Origin: JBFMAI01 sp964462635
GTDB lineage: Bacteria; Planctomycetota; Phycisphaerae; UBA1845; Fen-1342
Assembly: GCA_964462635.1 (NCBI GenBank)
Contig: CAYWYJ010000002.1
Span: 1 to 64,000, forward strand
Direction: 5' to 3'
DNA length: 64,000 bases
The position numbers and the translations under genes are program-made. Positions 33,868 through 45,581 of this stretch are shown here, one piece after another. Every line of letters starts with the position of its first letter. The first letter of the stretch is position 1. Under the pieces are notes generated by a model. The model was given only the letters and a program-made list of their open reading frames with translations, did no database searches and was not told where the DNA came from.

Positions 33868-34776
33868 ATGCGTCCGCACCGCTCAATATCCGCGACGCAC
33901 CGCCGGGGGCGACGGGGTTTCTCGCTGCCCGAACTCCTGGTCGTGATGGGGATCATCGCGCTGCTGCTGGCCGTTTTGCTCCCCCCGTTGCGGGCGGCGC
34001 GGGAGCAGGCCATCGCGACCGCGTGCCGCGCCCAACTCCGTGAGTTGGGGAACTCGCTCCAGAGCACGCTGAACGAATATGGGTTCTATCCCCTGTGGGA
34101 CGACGGCGGTTCGCCGTACCGCTTTTCGTGGGTCGACGTGCTGCTTCAGCAGCGGGAGCTGCTGAATCGCAATGTGGCGTACTGCCCGGCCGATCCTCGT
34201 CCCGGGTTCATCAACGCGGACCGTGGCCGACACTATCGTGTCTTCTATCCGGGGCAGCCCGGCGTGTATGGGATGGACTACAGCTACGGCATCGGGGTGC
34301 CGCTCTCGGCCGGCGGCTGGGCTTGGCGCCCGGGCTTCGGCGACGACCAGCACCGGCGTTTCCTCCAAGACCACGACCGGTTCCCGGCGCAGCGGGTCCT
34401 GGCGGCGGACGCAAACTGGAGCACCATCTTCAACTTGAGCGGCGACGTGCTGAAGGATCACCACTGGACCTACCCGACGCAGTACGACAACACCGTCGAA
34501 TGGCGTCACCCGGGTTTGGCGGCCAACGTGTTCTTCCAGGATAGCCACGTCGAGCGATTGGCCTACAACCTGACGGCGGCCGAGCCGATCAACACCGGCC
34601 GGGCCTTTCTGTGGTACCCCAACGAGCCCATCCACGTCGGGCCTGAGGACTTCTACAACGGGAACTTCTACCCCAACGTCCCGCCCGTCGATCCGGTCAC
34701 GGGCGAAGGTTTCTTCCCGCGTGAGCTGGTTCCCGGCTGGTACACGGCGAACTCGCTCTGGACCGTCACCAAGTAG
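33868..34776 (+). CDS. Second pseudopilin-like protein (prepilin-type N-terminal motif)
   Basis: 302 residues. RRGFSLPELLVVMGIIALLLAVLLPPL (about 16-42) is a prepilin leader and helix; the arginine cluster before it fits the cleavage site. The periplasmic part is aromatic-rich and ends with RHPGLAANVFFQDSHVERL, which resembles a degenerate H-X9-DG motif (D-S for D-G). It is divergent from the pseudopilin gene at 32228-33196, with 671 nt between the starts. GAGG lies upstream of the ATG. A shared assembly or secretion role is plausible, but the two are not close paralogues by eye. Confidence 0.8.
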   Translation: MRPHRSISATHRRGRRGFSLPELLVVMGIIALLLAVLLPPLRAAREQAIATACRAQLRELGNSLQSTLNEYGFYPLWDDGGSPYRFSWVDVLLQQRELLNRNVAYCPADPRPGFINADRGRHYRVFYPGQPGVYGMDYSYGIGVPLSAGGWAWRPGFGDDQHRRFLQDHDRFPAQRVLAADANWSTIFNLSGDVLKDHHWTYPTQYDNTVEWRHPGLAANVFFQDSHVERLAYNLTAAEPINTGRAFLWYPNEPIHVGPEDFYNGNFYPNVPPVDPVTGEGFFPRELVPGWYTANSLWTVTK

Positions 34777-34965
34777 GGGGTTCTTCCACTCCGTCGAGTT
34801 TGTCTAGTCCGCGCCGGGTGTGCGCTGTTCATCGTTGGCGCGCGGCGCAAACTCGCGCGTCGCGGCTGGAATGTCGCCCGCTCGCTGCACACGGTGGCAC
34901 CGGCGTTTTCGCCTGTGTTTCGGCGGTGTGTGTGCCACTGTTCTTGAGAAGTGGTCCGGCGCCCA

Positions 34966-35104
34966 ACGGCCGGTGCGGAGCTGGGCCGCTACGGACGGCC
35001 GGTGCGGAGCCCGGCCGCTACGGATGACGAGTACGAAGCCTGGCCGCCACCGGCCGCCACAGCCTCCCGGCGTTGCGGCTCGGTGCGCCTCTTGGCCGCT
35101 ACGG
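34966..35104. repeat. Tandem repeat type E (GGCCGCTACGG units)
   Basis: Units ACGGCCGGTGCGGAGC+TGGGCCGCTACGG (34966-34994) and ACGGCCGGTGCGGAGC-like CCCGGCCGCTACGG (about 34991-35023), then decayed copies ending TTGGCCGCTACGG at 35104. The last unit overlaps the stop codon of the M28 gene (TAG at 35099-35101 on the minus strand). Related units occur in valS at about 40645-40960. Confidence 0.7.
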
Positions 35105-37039
35105 GTTCGTCAGCAACAGCACGAACGGGTTAATGTCGCCGAAGTTGACCTGACCATCCTGGTTGATGTCACCGTTCATGATGTTGCAGTTCGGGAACGC
35201 CGCCGCATAACCGCCCGGGTTCGTTAGCGCCAACACGAACGGGTTGATGTCGCCAAAGTCCACCAGCGTGTCGCAGTTCAGGTCACCGCGCGGCCAGGGG
35301 GCCGTGCAGTCCAGCGCCGTCAACCTGACGTCGTCAATGTTCCAGCCGCAGTAGGTCCAGCCGCTGTCGGTGGTGCCCATCGTCCAGCGGAGGTAGACTG
35401 TCGGCTGGTTGTCGGCGATGGCGGCGATGTCGTACTCCGTCGCTTTCCACTCCGTGTCCGCGGTTTCGCTGTCCGGGTTTGACCAGACATTGGTCCACGT
35501 CGTGCCGTTCGTGCTGATCCGCACGTAGGCGTGGTCGTACTGGCTGCGCTCGACGCCCAGCCACCGCCAGAAGCTCAGCTTCGTGCGGTATGCCCCGGTG
35601 CAGTCGATGGCCGTGCTGGTCAGGTGATACTCCGGCATGTTGTTGGTGTAGTCGCCGTTGAGGTTGTAGCCGTATGCGTTCAGGCCGGTGTAGCCGCTGG
35701 TCGGGTCCGGCCCGCCGTACGCCCCGCCGCCGCCGGTCGGCCGGCCGAAGGCCCAGGCCCCGCCCGAGATGGTCCAGCCGGGGTTCGTGTCGAGGGTGTT
35801 CTCGTAGAAGGTGGTGACGCCGTAGGCCGCGGTGGCGGCGTAACTGGCGTTGGGGGCCTGCGACGGGTCGGTGAAGACCTGCCCGCCGACGGCCTCAGCG
35901 CTGAAGTAGTAGCGCACCGCGGTGCCGCACGTAGCCCCGGGCAGAACGGCGTCGTAGAGATTGGGGGACACTTCGGACATGGGGACCGCCTGCCAGCCGC
36001 CCCCCGTGTTGTAGTGCAGCATCCCCGTGCCGGGTTGCGGGACGGCCGCGCCGACGCCGGTCACGTCGACGCGGATCGTCGTTCCGCCGGCGGGACTGCA
36101 ATACTCGGGCAAACCGCCGGGATACTGGAACTTCAGCGTGTTGATGAGCACCTGCACGGCGGCCGCGTCCACGAGCCAGCCGCAGAGGCTGCGGGTCATC
36201 TTGACGGCGAACGGCATGTTGAGATAGCCGGGCGTGTCGTAGCAATCGGTCTGCGTGTGATAGTAGGGATTGTTGTACACCTGGTCCTCAATGAGCAGAC
36301 ACGCCTGATAGCCGGCGGCCTCGAACGGGGCGTGGTCGCTGGCATCGTTCTGCCCGAGGATGTTGGTGGTCAAACCCTGGCCGTACTCGGTGATCGCGGC
36401 CGCCAGCGCGTTCTTGATCGGGTTGGATGCCGTACGGCCGTAAAGCCGGGCCTTGTTGGTGTTCGGGTCGTAGCAAACCATGTCGGCCGAGATCATCCCA
36501 CGGATGTCCTCGCCGGGGTGCATCTGCACGTACGCCTTGGAGCCGTAGAGCCCTAGTTCCTCCAGGTCGAACGCAATGTACTTGATGGTGCAATTGGTCT
36601 GGTATTGGCTGAGGATGCGCGCGCATTCGAGCACCGCGGCCACGCCGCTGGCGTTGTCGTCCGCCCCGGGATTGCTCACCGAGTCGTAGTGCCCGCCGAT
36701 AATGTACACGCGGCTCGGGTAGAGGGTGCCGACCTGCGTGGCGATCACGTTGACGCCATTCTTGCCGCTGTAGACGAAGGGTTCCAGTTGGGCTGACAGC
36801 CCATAGCTCTGAAACAGGGCCAGAATGTGGTCGCGGGCCGGGTCGTGCTGGGCCCCGCTCGGGCCGCGGCTGTGCCCTGTCCGCGTGTAGAGCCAGTTGG
36901 CCAGGAAATCGTCGTACGACGTTTGGCTCACCTGGTCGGCCGCCGCCTTGCCCATGTCCGACGCGACGGCGCCGGCGGTCAGACCGCCCGTAACGACTAG
37001 AACAGACACAATCAGCCAGAATGTGCGCCTCGTACTCAC
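35099..37039 (-). CDS. Secreted M28-family metallopeptidase with dockerin-like tail (copy 1)
   Basis: 646 residues. A signal sequence (WLIVSVLVVTGGLTAGAVASD) precedes an M28 aminopeptidase-like domain (about 60-320): GGHYDSVSNPGADDNASGVAAVLE (His/Asp metal ligands), FDLEELGLYGSKAY (catalytic and metal Glu), MISADMVCYD and YYHTQTDCYD (last His). Next is a beta-sandwich region (about 330-590) and a tail GDLNCDTLVDFGDINPFVLAL...GDINQDGQVNFGDINPFVLLL with EF-hand-like loops. I chose the GTG at 37039: AGGAGG is then 8 nt upstream, against 2 nt for the ATG at 37045. A tandem paralogue lies 164 nt upstream. It likely digests extracellular peptides while held on the cell surface (inference). Confidence 0.88.
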   Translation of the reverse strand: MSTRRTFWLIVSVLVVTGGLTAGAVASDMGKAAADQVSQTSYDDFLANWLYTRTGHSRGPSGAQHDPARDHILALFQSYGLSAQLEPFVYSGKNGVNVIATQVGTLYPSRVYIIGGHYDSVSNPGADDNASGVAAVLECARILSQYQTNCTIKYIAFDLEELGLYGSKAYVQMHPGEDIRGMISADMVCYDPNTNKARLYGRTASNPIKNALAAAITEYGQGLTTNILGQNDASDHAPFEAAGYQACLLIEDQVYNNPYYHTQTDCYDTPGYLNMPFAVKMTRSLCGWLVDAAAVQVLINTLKFQYPGGLPEYCSPAGGTTIRVDVTGVGAAVPQPGTGMLHYNTGGGWQAVPMSEVSPNLYDAVLPGATCGTAVRYYFSAEAVGGQVFTDPSQAPNASYAATAAYGVTTFYENTLDTNPGWTISGGAWAFGRPTGGGGAYGGPDPTSGYTGLNAYGYNLNGDYTNNMPEYHLTSTAIDCTGAYRTKLSFWRWLGVERSQYDHAYVRISTNGTTWTNVWSNPDSETADTEWKATEYDIAAIADNQPTVYLRWTMGTTDSGWTYCGWNIDDVRLTALDCTAPWPRGDLNCDTLVDFGDINPFVLALTNPGGYAAAFPNCNIMNGDINQDGQVNFGDINPFVLLLTNP

Positions 37040-37203
37040 AGCCATGACCTCCTGCTGTTGTCCGGTAAAACGACGTAAGGCCGCATCAAGCACCCACACC
37101 GCGCGCCGACATGCCCGGCGGCGTGCCGACGCGCTCTCTCACGTTCTGCCTCCCGGGCGGCGGACGCCACGCGGCGCTCGTCCCCGGCGAATCCCCCGTG
37201 GCA

Positions 37204-39135
37204 CTACGGGTTGGTCAGTAGTCGGACGAACGGGTTGATGTCACCGAAATCGACCAGCCCGTCGCCGTTGATGTCTCCGTTCCTGATGTCGCAGTTCGGG
37301 AAGGCGAGCACGTAGGCCGTCGGGTTGGTCAGCGCCAGCACGAACGGGTTGATGTCGCCGAAGTCCACGAGTGTGTCGCAGTTCATGTCTCCGCGCGGCC
37401 ACGGGGCCGTGCAATCCAGCGCGGTGATCCGCACGTCGTCGATGTTCCAGCCGCAGTACGTGCGACTGGAGTTGGTGGTGCCCATGGTCCAGCGGAGGTA
37501 GACCGTCGGCTGGTTGTCCGCCACCGCGGAGATGTCGAACGTCTGTTCGATCCAGGCAGTGTCGCCCACAGCGCCCGTCGGGTTCGACCAGACGTTGGTC
37601 CACGTGCTTCCGTTGGTGCTGATCCGCACGTAGGCGTGGTCGGATGCGCTGCCTTGCACACCCAGCCAGCGCCAGAAGTTCAAGCTCGTGCGGAACGCCC
37701 CGGTGCAGTCGATCGCCGTGCTGGTCAGGTTGTATTCCGGCATGTTGTTCGTGTAGTCGCCGTTCAGGTTGTAGCCGTACACGTTCAGCCCGGTATACCC
37801 GCTCGTGGGATCGGGGCCGCCGTACGCCCCGCCGCCGCCCGTCGGCTTGCCGAAGGCCCACAGCCCGCCCGAGATCGACCAGGCGGGGTCGGTGTCGAAG
37901 GTGTTCTCGTAGACGGTGGCGATGCCATAGGCGGCGACGGCTGCGTAGCTGGCGGTCGGGGCTTGCGACGGGTCCGTGAAGACCTGGCCGCCGACGGCCT
38001 CGGCGCTGAAGTAGTACCGCACCTCGGTGCCGCACGGGGCCGCGGGCAAGGCGGCGTCGTACACGTTCGGGGACACTTCCGTCATCGGGACGGCCTGCCA
38101 GCCGCCGCCGGTGTTGTAGTGCAGCACCCCCGTGCCGGGCTGCGGGACGACCGTGCCGATGCCCGCGACCTCCACGCGGACGGTGGTTCCGCCGGCGGGA
38201 CGGCAAAACTCCGGCCGGCCCAGGGGGTACTGGAACTCCAGGCCGTTGATGACCACCTGCACGCCCGCCGCGTCCACGAGCCAGCCGCACAGGCTGCGAG
38301 TCATCTTCACGGCGAAGGGGATGTTCAAGTAGCCCGCGGTGTCGTAGCAGTCGGTCTGGGTGTGATAGTAGGGATTGTCGTCCGCCTCGATCAGCAGGCA
38401 GGCCTGGTAGCCCGCCGCTTCAAACGGGGCGTGGTCGCTCGCGTTGAGCTGGCCGTTGATCGTCACGGCCAGTCCCTGCCCATACTGACCGATGGCCGCC
38501 GCGAGGGCCTGCTTGATCGGGTCGGACGCGGTGCGGCCGTAGATGTCGGCGCGGTTGATGCGGTCGTAACACACCATGTCGGCCGAGATCATCCCGCGGA
38601 TGTCCTCGCCGGAGTGCATCTGCACGTACGCATAGCTCCCGTACAGCCCGAGCTCCTCCAGGTCGAACGCCACATACTTGATCGTGCAGTCCGACGGATA
38701 CTGGCTGAGGATGCGGGCGCACTCGAGCACCGCCGCCACGCCGCTGGCGTTGTCGTCCGCCCCCGGGTTGCTCACCGAGTCGTAGTGTCCCCCGATCAGG
38801 TACACGCGGTTCGGATAGACGGTCCCCGGCTGCACGGCGATCACGTTGACGCCCTGCCGGCCGGAATACACGAAGGGCTCGAGGTAGGCCGTCAGCCCGT
38901 AGCTTTGGAACGAGGCCAGGATGTGGTCCCGGGCCGGGTCGTGCTGGGCCCCGGTCGGGCCGCGGCTGTGCCCCGTTCGCGTGAACAGCCAATTGGCCAG
39001 GAAGTCGTCGTACGACGCCTGGCTCACCTGGTTGGCGGCCGCCTGCCCCATGTCCGAGGCGACGGCGCCACCGGTCAATGCCCCCGCCACGATGAGAACC
39101 GACACGAGCAGCCAGTACGTGTGCCTTGCACTCAC
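37204..39135 (-). CDS. Secreted M28-family metallopeptidase with dockerin-like tail (copy 2)
   Basis: 643 residues, clearly a duplicate of the adjacent M28 gene: signal (YWLLVSVLIVAGALTGGAVASD), catalytic motifs (GGHYDSVSNPGADDNASGV, FDLEELGLYGSYAY, YYHTQTDCYD) and the tail (MNCDTLVDFGDINPFVLAL, INGDGLVDFGDINPFVRLL) line up along the full length with scattered substitutions. The GTG at 39135 is set by GGAGG 8 nt upstream; the sister gene then starts identically. It is transcribed first of the pair from a promoter near 39256-39285. Differences cluster in the catalytic domain loops, so the two may differ in substrate preference (inference). Confidence 0.88.
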   Translation of the reverse strand: MSARHTYWLLVSVLIVAGALTGGAVASDMGQAAANQVSQASYDDFLANWLFTRTGHSRGPTGAQHDPARDHILASFQSYGLTAYLEPFVYSGRQGVNVIAVQPGTVYPNRVYLIGGHYDSVSNPGADDNASGVAAVLECARILSQYPSDCTIKYVAFDLEELGLYGSYAYVQMHSGEDIRGMISADMVCYDRINRADIYGRTASDPIKQALAAAIGQYGQGLAVTINGQLNASDHAPFEAAGYQACLLIEADDNPYYHTQTDCYDTAGYLNIPFAVKMTRSLCGWLVDAAGVQVVINGLEFQYPLGRPEFCRPAGGTTVRVEVAGIGTVVPQPGTGVLHYNTGGGWQAVPMTEVSPNVYDAALPAAPCGTEVRYYFSAEAVGGQVFTDPSQAPTASYAAVAAYGIATVYENTFDTDPAWSISGGLWAFGKPTGGGGAYGGPDPTSGYTGLNVYGYNLNGDYTNNMPEYNLTSTAIDCTGAFRTSLNFWRWLGVQGSASDHAYVRISTNGSTWTNVWSNPTGAVGDTAWIEQTFDISAVADNQPTVYLRWTMGTTNSSRTYCGWNIDDVRITALDCTAPWPRGDMNCDTLVDFGDINPFVLALTNPTAYVLAFPNCDIRNGDINGDGLVDFGDINPFVRLLTNP

Positions 39136-39255
39136 GGCTTGGGCCTCCAAATGTCCTTTTTGAGCAGGGACGTGGTGTCGCATCACTCGCCAGCGCAACG
39201 ACGGGACCGGGGGGAACCCCGGCCGATGCAAGGCCGCTTTCCGACCTCCGCGCGC

Positions 39256-39285
39256 ATTATAGACCCTGAGCATCCCCCGCCGCAA
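39256..39285 (-). promoter_or_regulatory. Promoter of the M28 peptidase pair
   Basis: A consensus TATAAT on the minus strand (39256-39261) with TTGCGG (39280-39285) 18 nt upstream. Transcript start near 39249, leader about 114 nt. Confidence 0.55.
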
Positions 39286-39319
39286 CGCAATCTTCTCCCC
39301 TTCGCCGCTCCCTCGGAAG

Positions 39320-39352
39320 CCGGCGACCGACGGCGTAGCCGCCGGTCGCCGG
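39320..39352. other. Strong GC hairpin between valS 3' end and the M28 pair
   Basis: CCGGCGACCG (39320-39329) pairs with CGGTCGCCGG (39343-39352), and inside it CGGC (39331-39334) pairs with GCCG (39338-39341) around GTA, with one A/C mismatch between. No T-run follows on either strand. It sits upstream of the M28 promoter within an otherwise empty 424 nt gap (39136-39559). Confidence 0.6.
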
Positions 39353-39559
39353 ACCCGCCACCCGAGGGACGGAACGCCCAGCCCCGCACTCGCGTGCGGG
39401 GTTCTGATAAGCGTTCCAGGTTGTTGGCCCGCCGGCCACTGCAGGGATCCGGGAATATGGGACGCCGCACGGCAGGCCGCTCGCGTGACACTCGCCCGCG
39501 GCTGAACGGCTGCGCATGTGCGCCGATGTCCTGGCACACCGGGGCCGCCGGAGGGTCGT

Positions 39560-43384
<3,825 letters not shown>

Positions 43385-43506
43385 GAAGGCTCCTGGACGC
43401 AGCGTCAGCGGGCCGGACCCCGCGAAAACGCTGTTACGCCGCGCGGCGCCGGGGCGGCGCGCGGGACCCGGACTCATCCGCTTTGTCCCACGACCCGGTT
43501 AGGCGG

Positions 43507-43728
43507 TCAAGCCACGAGGCGTTCGGCCACGCCGATGACGGCCCGCGCGGTGGTGCCGCTCTGGGCCTCCTGGCCGAGCTCGATCAGGGCGCGCAGGATG
43601 GCCCCGAATACGCTCGTGGAGACGTTGATGATGCCGTTCTCGACCGTCGTCCTCAGCGTCGGATCGCAACCCCCCAGGAAGAGGGTCACGCCGCCCGCCG
43701 CGACCACCCATCGCCACCATCGGTGCAT
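43507..43728 (-). CDS. Small predicted lipoprotein, function unknown
   Basis: 73 residues. MHRWWRWVVAAGGVTLFLGGC is a compact lipoprotein signal with a lipobox (LGGC, Cys at 21), so the mature part of about 53 residues is probably acylated and anchored at the membrane. The mature sequence DPTLRTTVENGIINVSTSVFGAILRALIELG looks helical and amphipathic. An AAGGAG site lies 6-7 nt before the ATG. It precedes valS on the same strand with 122 nt between and is divergent from guaA. I do not recognise the family. The lipobox and ribosome site argue that it is real. Confidence 0.7.
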   Translation of the reverse strand: MHRWWRWVVAAGGVTLFLGGCDPTLRTTVENGIINVSTSVFGAILRALIELGQEAQSGTTARAVIGVAERLVA

Positions 43729-43971
43729 GGTCTGCTCCTTCGAGGCCGCGTCACCCGTTCATGGTACCGGGTCGCCAGGCGTCCGGCCAGACGCCGCGCG
43801 GGAGCGGGCCGCGCCGGGGGAGGGCGACAGAATCGGCGGGCGTGTAGCGTCGCCCCCCCCGTGGGCGACGTAGGCTGGCGACGTCCGCCCGTGCCCACCG
43901 TCGGTCCCGGCGCGCCGGGAGGGCCAACGCGACCTTCCGGCGGGGCCGGGAGGGGGCGCGATGTTCTCGCA

Positions 43972-44000
43972 TTGACCGTGTACCGCCGGCGTGGTATCGA
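43972..44000 (+). promoter_or_regulatory. Promoter of guaA, likely leaderless transcript
   Basis: TTGACC (43972-43977), 17 nt, TATCGA (43995-44000). The transcript would start within a base or two of the guaA ATG at 44007, and no ribosome binding site is present. Confidence 0.5.
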
Positions 44001-44006
44001 AGCGCC

Positions 44007-45560
44007 ATGCATCCCCGTGAGATCATCGCCATCCTCGATTTCGGCAGCCAGTATTCGCAACTGATTGCCCGCCGCGTCCGCGAGAACCACGTCTACAGCG
44101 AGCTTCTGGCCCCGCAGACCCCGCCGGCCCGGCTCAAGGAGCTGGGGGTCCGCGGCATCATCCTGTCCGGCGGGCCGGCAAGCGTGTACGAGGCGGGCGC
44201 TCCGCGCTGCGACCCGGCGATCTTCGACCTGGGGGTGCCGGTGCTCGGCATTTGTTACGGGATGCAGTTGGCGTGCCAGCTTCTGGGCGGCGCGGTCACG
44301 CCCGGCCAGGCCCGCGAGTTTGGGCGCGTCCGCGTGCGTGTTCACCGGCCGGAGGGCGTGCTGGCCCACGTGCCGCCGGAGATCACCGTATGGATGAGCC
44401 ACGGCGACGTGGTCCGCGCGGTGCCCGAGTGCTTCGAGCCGCTGGCCGAGACCGACAACTGCCCGGTCGCCGCGGTCCGGCACCGCTCCCGGCCGGTGTG
44501 GGGGGTGCAGTTCCACCCCGAGGTCACGCACACACCCAACGGCGAGTTGATGATCCGCAACTTTGTGTACGACTTGTGCGGGTGCCGGGGCGAGTGGCGC
44601 GTGCAGAACGTCATCGAAGCGGCTGTCGAGGAGGTCCGCAACCGCGTCGGACCGAACGAGCGGGTGATCTGCGGGCTGTCGGGCGGGGTGGACAGCAGCG
44701 TCACCGCGGCCCTGGTCCACCGGGCCATCGGCGACCGCTTGGTCAACATCTTCGTGGACAACGGGCTGTGCCGGCGGCGGGAAGCCGAGCTGGTGGAACT
44801 GACGTTTCGCGGCCACTTCGGCATGGAGCTGCACGTGGTCGATGCCCGCCGGCGATTTCTCGACAAGCTGGCCGGGGTCGTCGATCCGCAGGAGAAGCGC
44901 CGCCTGATCGGCCACGAGTTCATCGAGGTGTTCCGAGACGAAGCCCGGCGGATCGAGGGGGCCCGCTTCCTGGCGCAAGGCACGATCTACCCGGACGTGA
45001 TTGAGTCCGGCCACGGCCCCACCGGCCACGCCGCCGTCATCAAGTCGCACCACAACGTGGGCGGCCTGCCGGCGGAGCTCGGCTTCGAGCTGATCGAACC
45101 GTTGCGGCAGCTCTTCAAGGACGAGGTGCGCCTCGTCGGCGAGGCGCTCGGCCTGCCGGAGAACCTCGTCTGGCGACACCCGTTCCCCGGGCCGGGACTG
45201 GCCGTCCGCATCGCCGGCGCCGTCACGCCCGAGCGGCTGGAGGTGCTGCGCTCGGCGGACGAGATTCTTCTGGAGGAGTTGACGGCGGCCGGGTGGTACC
45301 GCAAGGTCGCGCAGGGCTTCGCGGTGCTGGTGCCGGTGGCCAGCGTGGGGGTGATGGGTGACGGCCGCTCATACGAAGGCCAGAACGTGATCGTCATTCG
45401 CCTCGTCGAGTCGAAGGACTTCATGACCGCCGACTGGGTCCACATCGACTACGGCGTGCTGGCGACGGTCAGCAACCGGATCATCAACGAAGTCGCCGGC
45501 GTGAACCGCGTGGCGTACGACATCTCCAGCAAGCCGCCGAGCACGATCGAGTGGCAGTAG
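44007..45560 (+). CDS. guaA: GMP synthase (glutamine-hydrolysing)
   Basis: 517 residues. It converts XMP to GMP with glutamine and ATP. The N-terminal glutamine amidotransferase has LGICYGMQLACQ (nucleophile Cys) and VQFHPEVTHT (His/Glu). The ATP pyrophosphatase domain has GLSGGVDSSVTAALVH (PP-loop), and the C-terminal dimerisation domain ends VNRVAYDISSKPPSTIEWQ, the usual end of the family. Start fixed by alignment of MHPREIIAILDFGSQYSQLIARRVRE. It is convergent with nadB; only 21 nt separate the stop codons. No purine riboswitch is seen upstream. Confidence 0.97.
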   Translation: MHPREIIAILDFGSQYSQLIARRVRENHVYSELLAPQTPPARLKELGVRGIILSGGPASVYEAGAPRCDPAIFDLGVPVLGICYGMQLACQLLGGAVTPGQAREFGRVRVRVHRPEGVLAHVPPEITVWMSHGDVVRAVPECFEPLAETDNCPVAAVRHRSRPVWGVQFHPEVTHTPNGELMIRNFVYDLCGCRGEWRVQNVIEAAVEEVRNRVGPNERVICGLSGGVDSSVTAALVHRAIGDRLVNIFVDNGLCRRREAELVELTFRGHFGMELHVVDARRRFLDKLAGVVDPQEKRRLIGHEFIEVFRDEARRIEGARFLAQGTIYPDVIESGHGPTGHAAVIKSHHNVGGLPAELGFELIEPLRQLFKDEVRLVGEALGLPENLVWRHPFPGPGLAVRIAGAVTPERLEVLRSADEILLEELTAAGWYRKVAQGFAVLVPVASVGVMGDGRSYEGQNVIVIRLVESKDFMTADWVHIDYGVLATVSNRIINEVAGVNRVAYDISSKPPSTIEWQ

Positions 45561-45581
45561 GCCCCCTGGGCGCTCGACGCC

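Noticed and set aside
34966..35104. Tandem type E units as a CRISPR array
   Set aside because: Unit spacing is irregular, copies decay rapidly, there are no unique spacers of constant length, and no cas gene is near.
39320..39352. GC-rich hairpin as a rho-independent terminator
   Set aside because: The stem is strong but no T-run follows on either strand, and it is not at a gene end.
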